Assembly: GCF_010894405.1 (NCBI RefSeq)
Contig: NZ_JAAIYA010000031.1
Location: 52,666 to 116,665, forward strand
Length of the DNA stretch: 64,000 nt
Reading direction: 5' to 3'
Source: Pyxidicoccus caerfyrddinensis
Lineage (GTDB): Bacteria > Myxococcota > Myxococcia > Myxococcales > Myxococcaceae
Under the pieces are notes generated by a model. It worked only from the letters and a program-made list of their open reading frames with translations. It made no database searches and was not told the DNA's origin. Position 1 is the first letter of the stretch; every line of letters starts with the position of its first letter. Below are positions 43,303 through 52,195 of the stretch, piece by piece. The position numbers and the translations under genes are program-made.

Positions 43303-45275
43303 ACCACCTGCCCGAGTTCCCCGCGGAGGAGGCTCGCTACCGCGCGCTCCAGGAGCTGGACCCGGGGACGGCGGGGGCCCTGGAGGTGCTCGTCATCGGG
43401 CTGCACGACGAGAGCTGGCGCGTGCGCCACGTGGCGGCCGAGGCCCTCAAGCGGCTGCCCTCCTCGCGCGAGGTGGCCGAGCGCCTCATCCGCGTGCTGG
43501 GCGAGCGCGGAGAGACGGGCGCGCGCAACGCGGCGGCGGAGGCGCTGGCGGGCCTGGGCGGCGCGGCGCTGGGGCCGCTGGTGGTGCTGCTGGCGCACCC
43601 GGACCCGGACCAGCGCAAGTTCGCGGCGGACATCCTCGGGCAGCTCGGGCAGCGCACCGCGGAGCTGCCGCTGGTGCAGGCGCTGGAGGACCCGGACCTC
43701 AACGTGCGGGTGTCCGCGTCGGAGTCGCTGGGGCGGGTAGGTGGTGAGCACGCGGCGCGCGCGCTGGAGGGGCTGTTGACGGACGCGGAGCCGCTCTTGC
43801 GACTGTCCGCGCTGGAGGGGCTCGCGCTGCTGCGCCGCCCGCCGCCGCTGCCGGTGGTGCTGTCGCTGCTGGAGGACCCGCGGCTGCAGCGCAGCGCCTT
43901 CCGCGTGCTGGGGCTGGTGCCGCAGGTGGTGGCCACGGAGCGCATCTGCCAGGGGCTGGCGTCGGCGGTGCGCTCGGTGCGCGAGGCGGCGCTGGGCGCG
44001 CTGGGCACGCAGGTGGCGCTGGCGGAGCCGATGCGGCGCGGCGAAATCGAGGCGGTGGTGCGCGTGGCGCTGCGGCGCCTGCCGGACGCGGCGGAGCGGC
44101 TGGCCCAGGCGCTGGAGGCCGAGGACGTGACGGTGCGCTCGGGCGCGCTGGTGTCCGCGGCGGCGCTGGGCGAGGCGTCCCTGGCGCTGCCGGTGGCGGA
44201 GGCCGCGCGGGAGGACCGGCTGCTGCGCGAGGTGCTGAACACGCTGGGCCGGCTGGGGCCGGAGGGCGGGCGCGCGCTGCTGGCCCACATGGCGGACCTG
44301 TCCTCGCCGGCGCGGGCGGCCGCCGCCGAGGCGCTGGTGGACCTGGTGGACGCCCACTCGGTGACGGCGCTGTGCGCGCTGCTGGAGTGGGCGGAGGACG
44401 ACCTGCGCGCGGTGGTGGTGCGGGCGCTGGGGCGCACGCGCTCGCCGGAAGCCGTGCCTCCGCTGGTGGACCTGCTGGTGGACCCGTCCCTGGCGGGCGC
44501 GGCGACGCGGGCGCTGGGTGTGCTGGCGGGCAGCAACCGGGCGGCGGTGCTGGCGGCGCTGGAGGAGGCGGTGACCCGACGGGCGACGTCGGCGGCGGTG
44601 GCGGCGCTGGCCCGGGTGGGCGGCGCACCCGCGCTGCCGGCGCTGCGGCAGCTGGCCCGGGACGCGGAGCCCACCTGGCGCGCGGCGGCGGTGGAGGCCG
44701 CGGGCGAGGTGGATGGCTCGGTGGGACGGGAGTTGGCGCGCGCCGCGCTGGCGGACGAGGCGGTCCAGGTGCGCGCCGTCGGCGTGCGGGCCATGGGCCG
44801 GCTGGGAGGCCCGGAGGCGGGAGCGCTGCTGCGGCCCGCGCTGCATGACGAGGACGCCTCCGTGCGCCTGGCCGCGGTGGAGGCGGTGGGCGAGAGCGGG
44901 GCGACGGACCGGGCCGGCGATCTGGAAGCGCTGGTTCGGCACCCGGACGGCGCGCTGGCGGTGGCGGCGGTGCGCGCGCTGGCGAGGCTGGGCGTGGCGG
45001 GGCCCGGGATGCTGCGCGAGGCGGCGGGCCACCCGGACGCGGAGGTGGTGAAGGCGGCGCTGTCCGCGGGCGCGGTGAGCAAGGAAGGGGTGGCGCTGGC
45101 GTTGTCGCTCCTGGGGCATCCGCGCTGGGACGTGCGCGCGGCGGCAGCCCGGGTGCTGGGAGATTCGGGCGGGCCGGAGTGTCTGGCCGCCGCCCGTGGA
45201 GCGCTGGAGGCGGAAGCGGACGCCCTGGCGCGGCAGACCCTCTCCGACGCGGTGGAGCGCCTGTCCCGGCGCTGA
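43299..45275 (+). CDS. HEAT-repeat (PBS-lyase-type) protein of the chemosensory operon
   Basis: The 658-residue protein is built almost wholly of ~31-residue helical HEAT repeats from residue ~25 to the end. They have the pattern A..AL..L......LL..L.D....VR..AA.ALG. It has no signal peptide, membrane helix or enzyme domain. HEAT arrays bind proteins. In M. xanthus a HEAT protein (Cpc7) is an output partner of the Che7 pathway, so a similar scaffold or output role is plausible. Its ATG overlaps the 4-TM gene and its stop lies 12 bp before cheR. Confidence 0.9.
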   Translation: MNHLPEFPAEEARYRALQELDPGTAGALEVLVIGLHDESWRVRHVAAEALKRLPSSREVAERLIRVLGERGETGARNAAAEALAGLGGAALGPLVVLLAHPDPDQRKFAADILGQLGQRTAELPLVQALEDPDLNVRVSASESLGRVGGEHAARALEGLLTDAEPLLRLSALEGLALLRRPPPLPVVLSLLEDPRLQRSAFRVLGLVPQVVATERICQGLASAVRSVREAALGALGTQVALAEPMRRGEIEAVVRVALRRLPDAAERLAQALEAEDVTVRSGALVSAAALGEASLALPVAEAAREDRLLREVLNTLGRLGPEGGRALLAHMADLSSPARAAAAEALVDLVDAHSVTALCALLEWAEDDLRAVVVRALGRTRSPEAVPPLVDLLVDPSLAGAATRALGVLAGSNRAAVLAALEEAVTRRATSAAVAALARVGGAPALPALRQLARDAEPTWRAAAVEAAGEVDGSVGRELARAALADEAVQVRAVGVRAMGRLGGPEAGALLRPALHDEDASVRLAAVEAVGESGATDRAGDLEALVRHPDGALAVAAVRALARLGVAGPGMLREAAGHPDAEVVKAALSAGAVSKEGVALALSLLGHPRWDVRAAAARVLGDSGGPECLAAARGALEAEADALARQTLSDAVERLSRR

Positions 45276-45287
45276 GGGGGAAACCGC

Positions 45288-46169
45288 GTGGCTCGCTTCG
45301 ACGACGGACGACCGGAGATGACGGTGGAGGAGTTCCGGCTCCTCAGGGACCACGTGTACTCGCACTGCGGCATCCTGGTGCACGAGGACATGAAGTTCGT
45401 GATGGAGCGCCGGCTATGGCCCCGGCTGGAAGCGCTGGGGCTGTCCGACTTCGGCGCCTACCACCGCTACCTGCGCTACGACGCCCAGCGGCACGCCGAG
45501 CTGGAGGCGGCCGTCGAGTCGCTCACCACGCACGAGACGTACTTCTTCCGCGAGCCCTCGCAGCTCAAGGCCTTCTGCGAGGAATTGCTGCCGGTGCTGG
45601 AGAAGCGCAACGGCCGCACGCGGCGGCTGCGGCTGTGGTCGGCGGGGTGCTCGTCCGGAGAGGAGGCCTACACGCTGGCCATGCTCCTCAAGGACAGCCG
45701 CCGCTTCGACGACTGGGACGTGGAGGTGTACGGCACGGACATCTCCCGCCGCGTGCTGACCATGGCGCGGCGCGCGGAGTACGGGCCGTCCGCGCTGCGC
45801 GCCACGTCCGCGGACCTGCTGGAGCGCCACTTCCTGCCGGCGGGCAACAACCGCGTGCGCGTGCGCGACGAGGTGCGCTCCTGGGTGTCCTTCGGCCACC
45901 ACAACCTGCTGGACGAGACGGGCAGCCAGCTGGTGCCGCGGATGGACGTCGTCTTCTGCCGCAACGTGATGATCTACTTCGATCAGGCCGCGCGCCGCCG
46001 GGTGCTGCGCATCGTCCGGGACAGGCTGGTGCCCGGGGGCTATCTGCTGCTGGGTCACTCGGAGAACCTCTTGAACCTGGGCGCGGACTTCGAGCTGGTG
46101 CACCTGCGCGGAGACCTCGTGTACCGCCGGCCGGAGCTGCCGGGCCTGACGGGAGGGGAGGGGCGATGA
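45288..46169 (+). CDS. cheR: Chemoreceptor glutamate methyltransferase CheR
   Basis: The 293-residue protein has an N-terminal helical domain, then a SAM methyltransferase core with TTHETYFFRE, SAGCSSGEEAYTLAM and FCRNVMIYFD. It methylates receptor glutamates. GTG start at 45288. Its presence implies a methylated receptor exists outside this operon. Overlaps cheB by 4 bp. Confidence 0.95.
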   Translation: MARFDDGRPEMTVEEFRLLRDHVYSHCGILVHEDMKFVMERRLWPRLEALGLSDFGAYHRYLRYDAQRHAELEAAVESLTTHETYFFREPSQLKAFCEELLPVLEKRNGRTRRLRLWSAGCSSGEEAYTLAMLLKDSRRFDDWDVEVYGTDISRRVLTMARRAEYGPSALRATSADLLERHFLPAGNNRVRVRDEVRSWVSFGHHNLLDETGSQLVPRMDVVFCRNVMIYFDQAARRRVLRIVRDRLVPGGYLLLGHSENLLNLGADFELVHLRGDLVYRRPELPGLTGGEGR

Positions 46170-47203
46170 GCGCGCAGGACTCCATCTCCGTGCTCGTCAT
46201 CGACGACTCGGCGCACAACCGCCACACCCTCACCACGCTGCTGGAGTCCGCCCCCGACGTGCGCGTGTTGGACCGCGCGGCCGACGGCGAGGAGGGGCTG
46301 AAGAAAGTCTTGGAGCTGAAGCCGGACGTGGTGACGCTGGATTTGGAGATGCCCAAGCTGGGGGGCTACACCTTCCTCCGGCTGCTGATGCGCACGGTGC
46401 CCACGCCCGTCATCGTCATCTCCAGCTACTCGCACAAGTCGGACGTGTTCAAGGCACTGGAGCTGGGGGCCTTCGACTTCATCGCCAAGCCGCCGCGCAG
46501 CACGCGCGAGGCGCTGGACGGGCTGCGTAACGAGCTGCTCGACAAGGTGCGGGCGGCGCGGCACGTGCGGCCCGGACAGCGGCACGCGGCGCCGGGCGCG
46601 CGGGCCATGGCGGTGGCGGGCGAGCTGCCGCTGGTGGTGGCGGTGGGCGCGTCCACGGGCGGGCCGCCCGCGGTGCAGCGGCTGCTGGAAGGACTGGCCT
46701 CGGAGCCGACGCCGTGCGTGCTGGTGAGCCAGCACATGCCCTCGCAATTCACACGGGCCTTCGCCGAGCGGTTGGACCGCATCGGCCCCTTCACGGTGAC
46801 GGAGGCGTGTGACGGCGACGTCGTGCAGCCGGGGCACGTGTACATCGCCCCGGGCGGGCGGCACATGGTGGTGGCCGAGCGCGGCACGAAGCTGGAGCTG
46901 CACACGCCGCCGCCCACGCCGCTGGACAAGTACGCGCCGAGCGTGGACCGCCTCTTCACCAGCGTGGCGCAGGTGCTGGGTCCCCGCGCGCTGGCGGTGG
47001 TGCTGACGGGCATGGGCGCGGACGGCGCGGAGGGCGCGCGCGAGGTGGCCCGCGTGGGCGGCGAGGTGTGGGCCGAGTCCGAGGAAACGGCGGTGGTGTT
47101 CGGCATGCCCGGCGAGGCCATCGCCACCGGAGCGGTGAAGCGGGTGCTGCGGCTGGGGGAGATGGGCCCCGCGCTGGCGGCCCTGGCCAAGCGCAAGCGG
47201 TAG
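46166..47203 (+). CDS. cheB: Chemoreceptor methylesterase CheB
   Basis: The 345-residue protein has an N-terminal receiver (D13-D14, phospho-acceptor D59, K108) and a C-terminal methylesterase with the catalytic triad S163 (GASTGG), H190 (SQHMPSQF) and D286 (GMGADG). It removes receptor methyl groups and gives adaptation with CheR. Confidence 0.96.
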   Translation: MSAQDSISVLVIDDSAHNRHTLTTLLESAPDVRVLDRAADGEEGLKKVLELKPDVVTLDLEMPKLGGYTFLRLLMRTVPTPVIVISSYSHKSDVFKALELGAFDFIAKPPRSTREALDGLRNELLDKVRAARHVRPGQRHAAPGARAMAVAGELPLVVAVGASTGGPPAVQRLLEGLASEPTPCVLVSQHMPSQFTRAFAERLDRIGPFTVTEACDGDVVQPGHVYIAPGGRHMVVAERGTKLELHTPPPTPLDKYAPSVDRLFTSVAQVLGPRALAVVLTGMGADGAEGAREVARVGGEVWAESEETAVVFGMPGEAIATGAVKRVLRLGEMGPALAALAKRKR

Positions 47204-47421
47204 CGGCTCGCTGCTTTTTCAACGGAGTGGCGAAAGTCCCAATACCCGGAGTGTCTCCCGGAAGTCCGGACTCGAAGCGCGGAAAGCCGGCCGGAAGGCT
47301 GGAAATGGCTCGGGGAGTGTCGGCCGGAAGGCCGGACACTGTGGCTGGCGGACAGGGCTCCCCGCGGGGCTGGTGCTTCCCCGCCGTGGCCGAATGGCCC
47401 GGGTGGTAGTCTACCGGGGTC
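47204..47421 (+). repeat. Intergenic region with two imperfect 26-bp direct repeats and a hairpin
   Basis: GGAGTGTC..CCGGAAG.CCGGAC.C occurs at 47248-47273 and 47314-47339 (22 of 26 bases shared). The second copy can fold as a GGAA-loop hairpin (47316-47340). No U-tract follows. It separates cheB from the second cheY and may hold that gene's promoter, but I cannot place one. Confidence 0.6.
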
Positions 47422-47802
47422 ATGACGCAGCAGATCCGAGCGCTGGTGGTGGATGACTCGCAAGCGATGCGGCGCAGCATCATGTACGCCCTGCAGCGCA
47501 TCAGCGGCATGGTCTGCACGGAGGCCCAGGACGGGGCCGACGGGCTGAAGAAGCTGACGCAGGGCCAGTTCGACGTGGTGCTGACGGACATCAACATGCC
47601 GCTGATGGACGGGCTCAAGCTCATCAGCCACATCCGCCGGGCGACGGACCACCGGCACGTGCCCATCGTCGTCATCACCACCGAGAGCGCGGCGGCGGAC
47701 CGCGAGCGGGCGATGAAGCTGGGCGCCAGCGCGTACCTGGTGAAACCCGTGCAGGCGAAGGTGGTGATGGATACCGTTCGGGACGTGCTGAAGCTCGACT
47801 GA
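47422..47802 (+). CDS. CheY-like response regulator next to ABC exporter
   Basis: The 126-residue receiver has D11-D12, phospho-acceptor D56 (LTDINMP), Thr in ITTES and Lys in LVKPV. It is closely CheY-like. It follows cheB after a 218-bp gap and precedes the ABC ATPase by 14 bp, so it could serve CheA or be transcribed separately with the transporter. Confidence 0.92.
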   Translation: MTQQIRALVVDDSQAMRRSIMYALQRISGMVCTEAQDGADGLKKLTQGQFDVVLTDINMPLMDGLKLISHIRRATDHRHVPIVVITTESAAADRERAMKLGASAYLVKPVQAKVVMDTVRDVLKLD

Positions 47803-47816
47803 GGGTCGCCCCGCGC

Positions 47817-48578
47817 ATGGATGCTGTTCTGGAGGTGGAGGGGCTGGAGAAGGTCTACGGCGACGTGAAGGCCGTGAGAGGACTCTCCTTCGCGGTGGCT
47901 CCCGGCGAGGTGCTCGGGCTGGTGGGCCCCAACGGCGCGGGGAAGACGTCCACGCTGAGGTGCCTCGCGGGAATCCTTCCTCCCAGCTCGGGGCGCATCG
48001 TGGTGGCGGGGCACGACCTGAGGCAGCAGACGGTGGAGGCGAAGCGCGCGCTGGCCTTCCTTCCGGACGAGCCGCGCTTCTTCGAGTACCTCACCGTGTG
48101 GGAGCACCTGAACTTCACCGCGCGGCTCTACGGAGTGGAGGACTGGGAGGCGCGCGGTCGGGCGCTGCTGGAGGAGATGGAGCTGACCGGCAAGGAGAAG
48201 TCGCTGCCGGGCGAGCTGTCGCGAGGCATGAAGCAGAAGCTCTCCATCGCCTGCGGCTTCCTGCACTCGCCGAAGCTCATCCTGCTGGACGAGCCCCTAA
48301 CGGGACTGGACCCCATCGGCATCCGGCGGATGAAGGCCTCGCTGCGGCGCCGGGCGGAGGAGGGCGCGGCGCTGGTGCTGTCCTCGCACCTGCTGCCGCT
48401 GGTGGAGGAGCTGTGCCACCGCCTCCTGGTGATTGCCGGAGGACGCGCGGTGGCGCTGGGCACGCTGCCGGAGATTCGCGCGCGGCTCAGCGGCCCGGAG
48501 GCGGAGGGTGCGTCGCTGGAGGACCTCTTCATCCGCATCACCAGCGCGGCGGCGGAGCCCGGGACGCCCTCGCCGTGA
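47817..48578 (+). CDS. ABC transporter ATP-binding protein
   Basis: The 253-residue ATPase has Walker A GPNGAGKTS, signature LSRGMKQKL, Walker B LILLDEPLTGLDP and H-loop SSHLL. It belongs to the ABC-2/CcmA-type export branch. It overlaps the permease gene by 4 bp. The substrate is unknown. Confidence 0.93.
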   Translation: MDAVLEVEGLEKVYGDVKAVRGLSFAVAPGEVLGLVGPNGAGKTSTLRCLAGILPPSSGRIVVAGHDLRQQTVEAKRALAFLPDEPRFFEYLTVWEHLNFTARLYGVEDWEARGRALLEEMELTGKEKSLPGELSRGMKQKLSIACGFLHSPKLILLDEPLTGLDPIGIRRMKASLRRRAEEGAALVLSSHLLPLVEELCHRLLVIAGGRAVALGTLPEIRARLSGPEAEGASLEDLFIRITSAAAEPGTPSP

Positions 48579-50302
48579 GCTTTCCGCGTGCGGTGCTGTT
48601 CCTCTGGACCGCGTCGCTGCGCAACCGCGTGTGGCGGCAGCTCGCGCGGCTGCGGCGGCCGCGCTACCTGCTCGGCGCGGTGGTGGGGCTCGTGTACCTG
48701 TACTCCGCCGTCACCCGGGGCCTGGGCGTCCGGGGGCTGGGCGCCATGCCCGGGAGCGCGAGGCTGTTCGCGGAGCTGTCGCTGGTGGGCTCGGCGCTGG
48801 GGACGGTATTCGCCGCGTGGATGCTGGGGAGGGACCAGCCGTCGCTGACCTTCTCGGAGACGGAGGTGGTGCAGCTGTTCCCCGCGCCCGTCACGCGGCG
48901 TGCGCTGCTGCACTACAAGCTGGTGCGCGGCCTGCTGGGGGCGATGGTGGGCGCGCTGTTCGCCACGGTGTTCATCGGCCGGGTGGTGAGCGGCACGCCG
49001 GTGCTCTTCTTCCTGGGCGCAAGCCTGGCGCTGGGGACGCTGTACCTGCACACGACGGCGGCGTCCTTCACGCGTACTCGGCTGGCGGCCCGTGGCGGCT
49101 GGGGCCTGGCGGTGCGCTGGGGCGGGGTGACGCTGGCGGTGGTGGCCGTGGCGCTGGCGGTGCTCGGAGCGCTTCGCGCGCACCCCTTCCCGGAGGAGGT
49201 CTCCTCGTCGCGGGAGCTGCGCACGTGGCTGCAGGTGCTGGTGGCGTCGCCGGGCCTGGACGCGGTGCTGTGGCCGGGGCGGCTGCTGGTGGGGCCGTCG
49301 TTGGCGGGGGACGTGGACGGCTTCCTTCGCGCGCTGCCTCCGGTGCTCGCCTTGGCCGCGACGCACTACGGCTGGGTGATGCTGGTGGAGGTGCCCTTCG
49401 AGGAGACGGCGGTGGTGCGGGCGGAGTCGCGCGCCCGGGAGCGGGCGCTGCGCGCGTCGGGGCAGCGGGCGCGGACGGGCACCTTCACCCTGCGCAAGCC
49501 GCCCTTCCGGCTGACGGCGCGAGGACGGCCGGAGGTGGCGCTCGTCTGGAAGAACCTCGTCGCCCGCAAGCGCATGGCGGGTGGGGTGGTGACGTTCATG
49601 CTCTTCATCGTGTTCGGCGGCGCCGTCGCCGCGATGCTGGGGGATGCGCGCCTCTTCACGGACACGCGGGAGGTGGTGGGGCCCCTGGCGATGACGCTGG
49701 CGGTGATGCTGACGGTGGTGGGCCCGAGCGCCTTCCGCATGGACCTGCGGATGGACCTGCCGAAGCTGGACCTGCTGCGGACCCTGCCATTGACGGGGCG
49801 GCAGGTGGTGGGCGCGGAGCTGCTGGCGTCCGCGCTGTCGCTGGGCGGCTTCCAGCTCGCGCTGCTGTCGGTGGCGCTGCTGATGGGGCCGGGAGAGGAA
49901 GCGGCGCTGCTGAGTGACTGGTGGTGGCCGGTGTCACTGTCGCTGGTGGTGCTCCTGCCCTCGCTGGCGCTGGCGGGCCTCTTCGTGCAGAACGCGGCGG
50001 TGGTGCTGTTCCCTGCGTGGGTGCCCGCGGACACGGGCATGCGGGTGCGCGGCCTGGAGGCCATGGGCCAGCGGCTGCTGACGCTGCTGGGCACGCTGGT
50101 GGTGACGCTGGCGGGGCTGGTGCCGGCGACGCTGGCGGCGCTGCTGGTGGGGCTGCCGCTGTACTCCGTGCTGGGCCCGTGGACCGTCCCCCCGGCGGCC
50201 CTGGCCGCGGCGGGTGTGCTGGTGGGGGAGGTGTTGCTGGGTGTGGTGGCCCTGGGCCGTGCCTTCGAGCGCCTGGACGTGTCCGAGGACCGACCGGAGT
50301 AG
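48575..50302 (+). CDS. ABC exporter membrane protein
   Basis: The 575-residue protein has about 10-12 membrane helices in two halves, separated by a basic cytosolic stretch (~285-320). The half-repeat with RAxxLxWK-like ARPEVALVWKNLVARKR and KLDLLRTLPLTGRQVVGAELLAS resembles ABC-2-type exporters of the putative ABC exporter family. GTG start at 48575 overlaps the ATPase stop. It forms a complete exporter with that ATPase. Confidence 0.82.
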   Translation: MSFPRAVLFLWTASLRNRVWRQLARLRRPRYLLGAVVGLVYLYSAVTRGLGVRGLGAMPGSARLFAELSLVGSALGTVFAAWMLGRDQPSLTFSETEVVQLFPAPVTRRALLHYKLVRGLLGAMVGALFATVFIGRVVSGTPVLFFLGASLALGTLYLHTTAASFTRTRLAARGGWGLAVRWGGVTLAVVAVALAVLGALRAHPFPEEVSSSRELRTWLQVLVASPGLDAVLWPGRLLVGPSLAGDVDGFLRALPPVLALAATHYGWVMLVEVPFEETAVVRAESRARERALRASGQRARTGTFTLRKPPFRLTARGRPEVALVWKNLVARKRMAGGVVTFMLFIVFGGAVAAMLGDARLFTDTREVVGPLAMTLAVMLTVVGPSAFRMDLRMDLPKLDLLRTLPLTGRQVVGAELLASALSLGGFQLALLSVALLMGPGEEAALLSDWWWPVSLSLVVLLPSLALAGLFVQNAAVVLFPAWVPADTGMRVRGLEAMGQRLLTLLGTLVVTLAGLVPATLAALLVGLPLYSVLGPWTVPPAALAAAGVLVGEVLLGVVALGRAFERLDVSEDRPE

Positions 50303-50396
50303 GGCGCCCGGCGTCGGCTCGTGGACGCTCGCGTGCTTTCGCTCGCCGTTCCCCCTCGCGCGGATTATCCGAGCGGCGATCGGGGAGGACGTACGC

Positions 50397-51284
50397 ATGA
50401 AGGTTGGATTCATTGGATTGGGCAACATGGGTCTGCCCATGGCGAAGAACCTGCTCGCGGCGGGGCACGAGCTGTCGGTGTGGAACCGCACGCAGGCCAA
50501 GGCCGGGCAGCTGCGTGAGAAGGGCGCGCGCGTGGCCAGCACCCCCGCTGAAGCCGCGCGCGGCGCGGAGGTCGTCTTCAGCATGCTCGCGGATGACCGC
50601 GCCGTGGAGGACGCCATCCTCGGCAAGGACGGCGTGCACGCGGGGCTGGGGAAGGGCGCCATCCATGTCTCCTCGAGCACCATCTCCGTGGCCCTCTCCG
50701 AGCGTCTGACGGAGGCCCACGCGAGCGCGGGGCAGGGCTACGTGGCCGCGCCGGTGTTCGGCCGTCCCGAGGCCGCGGATGCGAAGCAACTCTGGGTCGT
50801 CACCGCCGGGCCGAAGGCGGACGTGGAGCGCTGCCGGCCGCTGCTGGATGCCGTGGGACGCGGCCTCACCGTGCTGGGCGAGAAGCCCTCCGCCGCCAAC
50901 GTGGTGAAGCTGTCGGGCAACTTCCTCATCGCGTCCATGATGGAGGCGCTCGGCGAGGCCTTCGCCCTCACGCGCAAGTCCGGCCTCGAGCCGAAGGTGT
51001 TCCTGGAGGTCTTCCAGTCCGTCTTCGCGCGCTCGCCCATCTTCGAGCGCTACGCGCAGCTCATCGCCGAGGAGAAGTACTCCCCCGCGGGCTTCCCCAT
51101 GAAGCTGGGCCTCAAGGACGTGGGGCTGGTGCTGGACGCCGGTCGCGCCGCGGAGGTGCCCATGCCCCTGGCGAGCCTCCTGAGAGATCAGTACCTCGGC
51201 GGTGTCGCGCAGGGACACGGCGACCTGGACTGGTCCGCGCTGGGCGCGCTCATCGCGGAGCGCTCGGGCTTGAAGAAGCGCTGA
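50397..51284 (+). CDS. NAD(P)-dependent beta-hydroxyacid dehydrogenase (GlyR/3-HIBADH family)
   Basis: The 295-residue enzyme has the Rossmann motif GFIGLGNMGLPMAKNLL, NRT at 30-32 (an NADP-type pattern), VSSSTIS in place of the usual (D/M)STVSP, and catalytic K171 in NVVKLSGNF. It probably reduces glyoxylate or succinic semialdehyde, or oxidises a 3-hydroxyacid. GGAGG precedes ATG 50397. The aldolase 122 bp downstream may use a related small keto or semialdehyde compound. Confidence 0.88.
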   Translation: MKVGFIGLGNMGLPMAKNLLAAGHELSVWNRTQAKAGQLREKGARVASTPAEAARGAEVVFSMLADDRAVEDAILGKDGVHAGLGKGAIHVSSSTISVALSERLTEAHASAGQGYVAAPVFGRPEAADAKQLWVVTAGPKADVERCRPLLDAVGRGLTVLGEKPSAANVVKLSGNFLIASMMEALGEAFALTRKSGLEPKVFLEVFQSVFARSPIFERYAQLIAEEKYSPAGFPMKLGLKDVGLVLDAGRAAEVPMPLASLLRDQYLGGVAQGHGDLDWSALGALIAERSGLKKR

Positions 51285-51338
51285 GCCTCGAGCGCCGCGG
51301 CCTTGGCCTCTGTAAGCCCGAGGACGTCGCCGCGAGTG

Positions 51339-51356
51339 ATACATGAGCCAATGTAT
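51339..51356. promoter_or_regulatory. Palindromic operator-like site upstream of the HpaI-like gene
   Basis: ATACAT-GAGCCA-ATGTAT is a perfect 6-bp inverted repeat with a 6-bp spacer, AT-rich in a GC-rich background. It lies 50 bp before the aldolase ATG, so it fits a dimeric repressor or activator. The protein that binds is not evident; no local regulator gene is next to it. Confidence 0.4.
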
Positions 51357-51406
51357 TTGCGCGCACGAGAGCCCGTCGTGTTCTCCTGGGTCAGGGGAAG
51401 GGACCG

Positions 51407-52183
51407 ATGCTGACGGAGAACCGACTCAGGAAGTCCATCCACGGCGGGGCGCTCGCGCTGGGGCTGGTGAGCACGCTGCCGCTGCCGTCGCTGGTGGAGA
51501 TGGTGGGGTACGCGGGCTACGACTTCGTCATCCTCGACCAGGAGCACGCGCCCGTGGGCCCGGAGTTGCTGGAGCACCTGCTCCGGGCCGCGGAGTGCGG
51601 CGGCATCACCCCGCTGGTCCGCGTGCCCTCGCCCACGCCGGACGCCATCCTCCGCGCGCTGGACGCGGGGGCGCTGGGCGTGGTGGCGCGCGTGCGCAGC
51701 CGGGAAGAGGCGGAGGCCGTCGCGAGGGCCACGCGCTTCCACCCCAAGGGAGACCGGAGCCCCGGCGACGGGCGGCCCACGGGCTTCGGCCGGCTGCGGT
51801 TGCCGGAGTACGTGACGCGCGCCAACCGTCAGCTGATGGTGGTGGTGAGCATCGAAGACCGCGCGGCGGTGGAGGCGCTCGACTCCATCGTCACCGTCGA
51901 GGGCATCGACCTGGTGATGGAGAGCGCCGTGGCCCTGTCGCAGTCCTACGGGGTGCCGGGGAAGCTGGAGCACCCGGACGTGCATGCGGCCATCCAGCGC
52001 GTGGCCGAGGCCTGCCGTCGCAACGGGGTGCCCTACTGCGCCACACCCCGCCTCCCGGGAGAGGCGGAGCGGTGGCAGCGGGAAGGGGTCGCCGCGCTGC
52101 TGCTGGGCGACGACCGGAGCCTGGCGTTCCGCTCACTCCAGGCGCACTTGGAAAACATGCGCCTGGAGCTCACCAAGCAGTAG
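51407..52183 (+). CDS. HpcH/HpaI-family aldolase-like protein lacking one metal ligand
   Basis: The 258-residue TIM-barrel protein has the HpaI features DQEH (H47), R72 in VRVP and metal ligand E150 in SIED. The usual GPADLS motif reads ESAVALS, so the second metal ligand Asp is Ala176. Family members cleave 4-hydroxy-2-oxo acids to pyruvate or an oxo-acid plus an aldehyde with a divalent metal. This one may be inactive, use another ligand, or have a new reaction. The preceding site 51339-51356 suggests regulated expression. Confidence 0.83.
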   Translation: MLTENRLRKSIHGGALALGLVSTLPLPSLVEMVGYAGYDFVILDQEHAPVGPELLEHLLRAAECGGITPLVRVPSPTPDAILRALDAGALGVVARVRSREEAEAVARATRFHPKGDRSPGDGRPTGFGRLRLPEYVTRANRQLMVVVSIEDRAAVEALDSIVTVEGIDLVMESAVALSQSYGVPGKLEHPDVHAAIQRVAEACRRNGVPYCATPRLPGEAERWQREGVAALLLGDDRSLAFRSLQAHLENMRLELTKQ

Positions 52184-52195
52184 TCCCGCGGACTG

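Noticed and set aside
43266..45383. Minus-strand open frame opposite the HEAT gene
   Set aside because: It is a mirror artefact of GC-rich repeated codons; the plus strand has coherent HEAT repeats and 4-bp gene overlap.
47316..47340. Hairpin as terminator of the che operon
   Set aside because: It has no U-tract and is part of a repeated 26-bp sequence, so termination is not supported.
50322..50336. GG-N10-GC pattern upstream of the beta-hydroxyacid dehydrogenase
   Set aside because: Only the GG and GC are right; the TGGCAC and TTGC contexts do not match and GC-rich DNA gives such spacing by chance. No activator gene is nearby.
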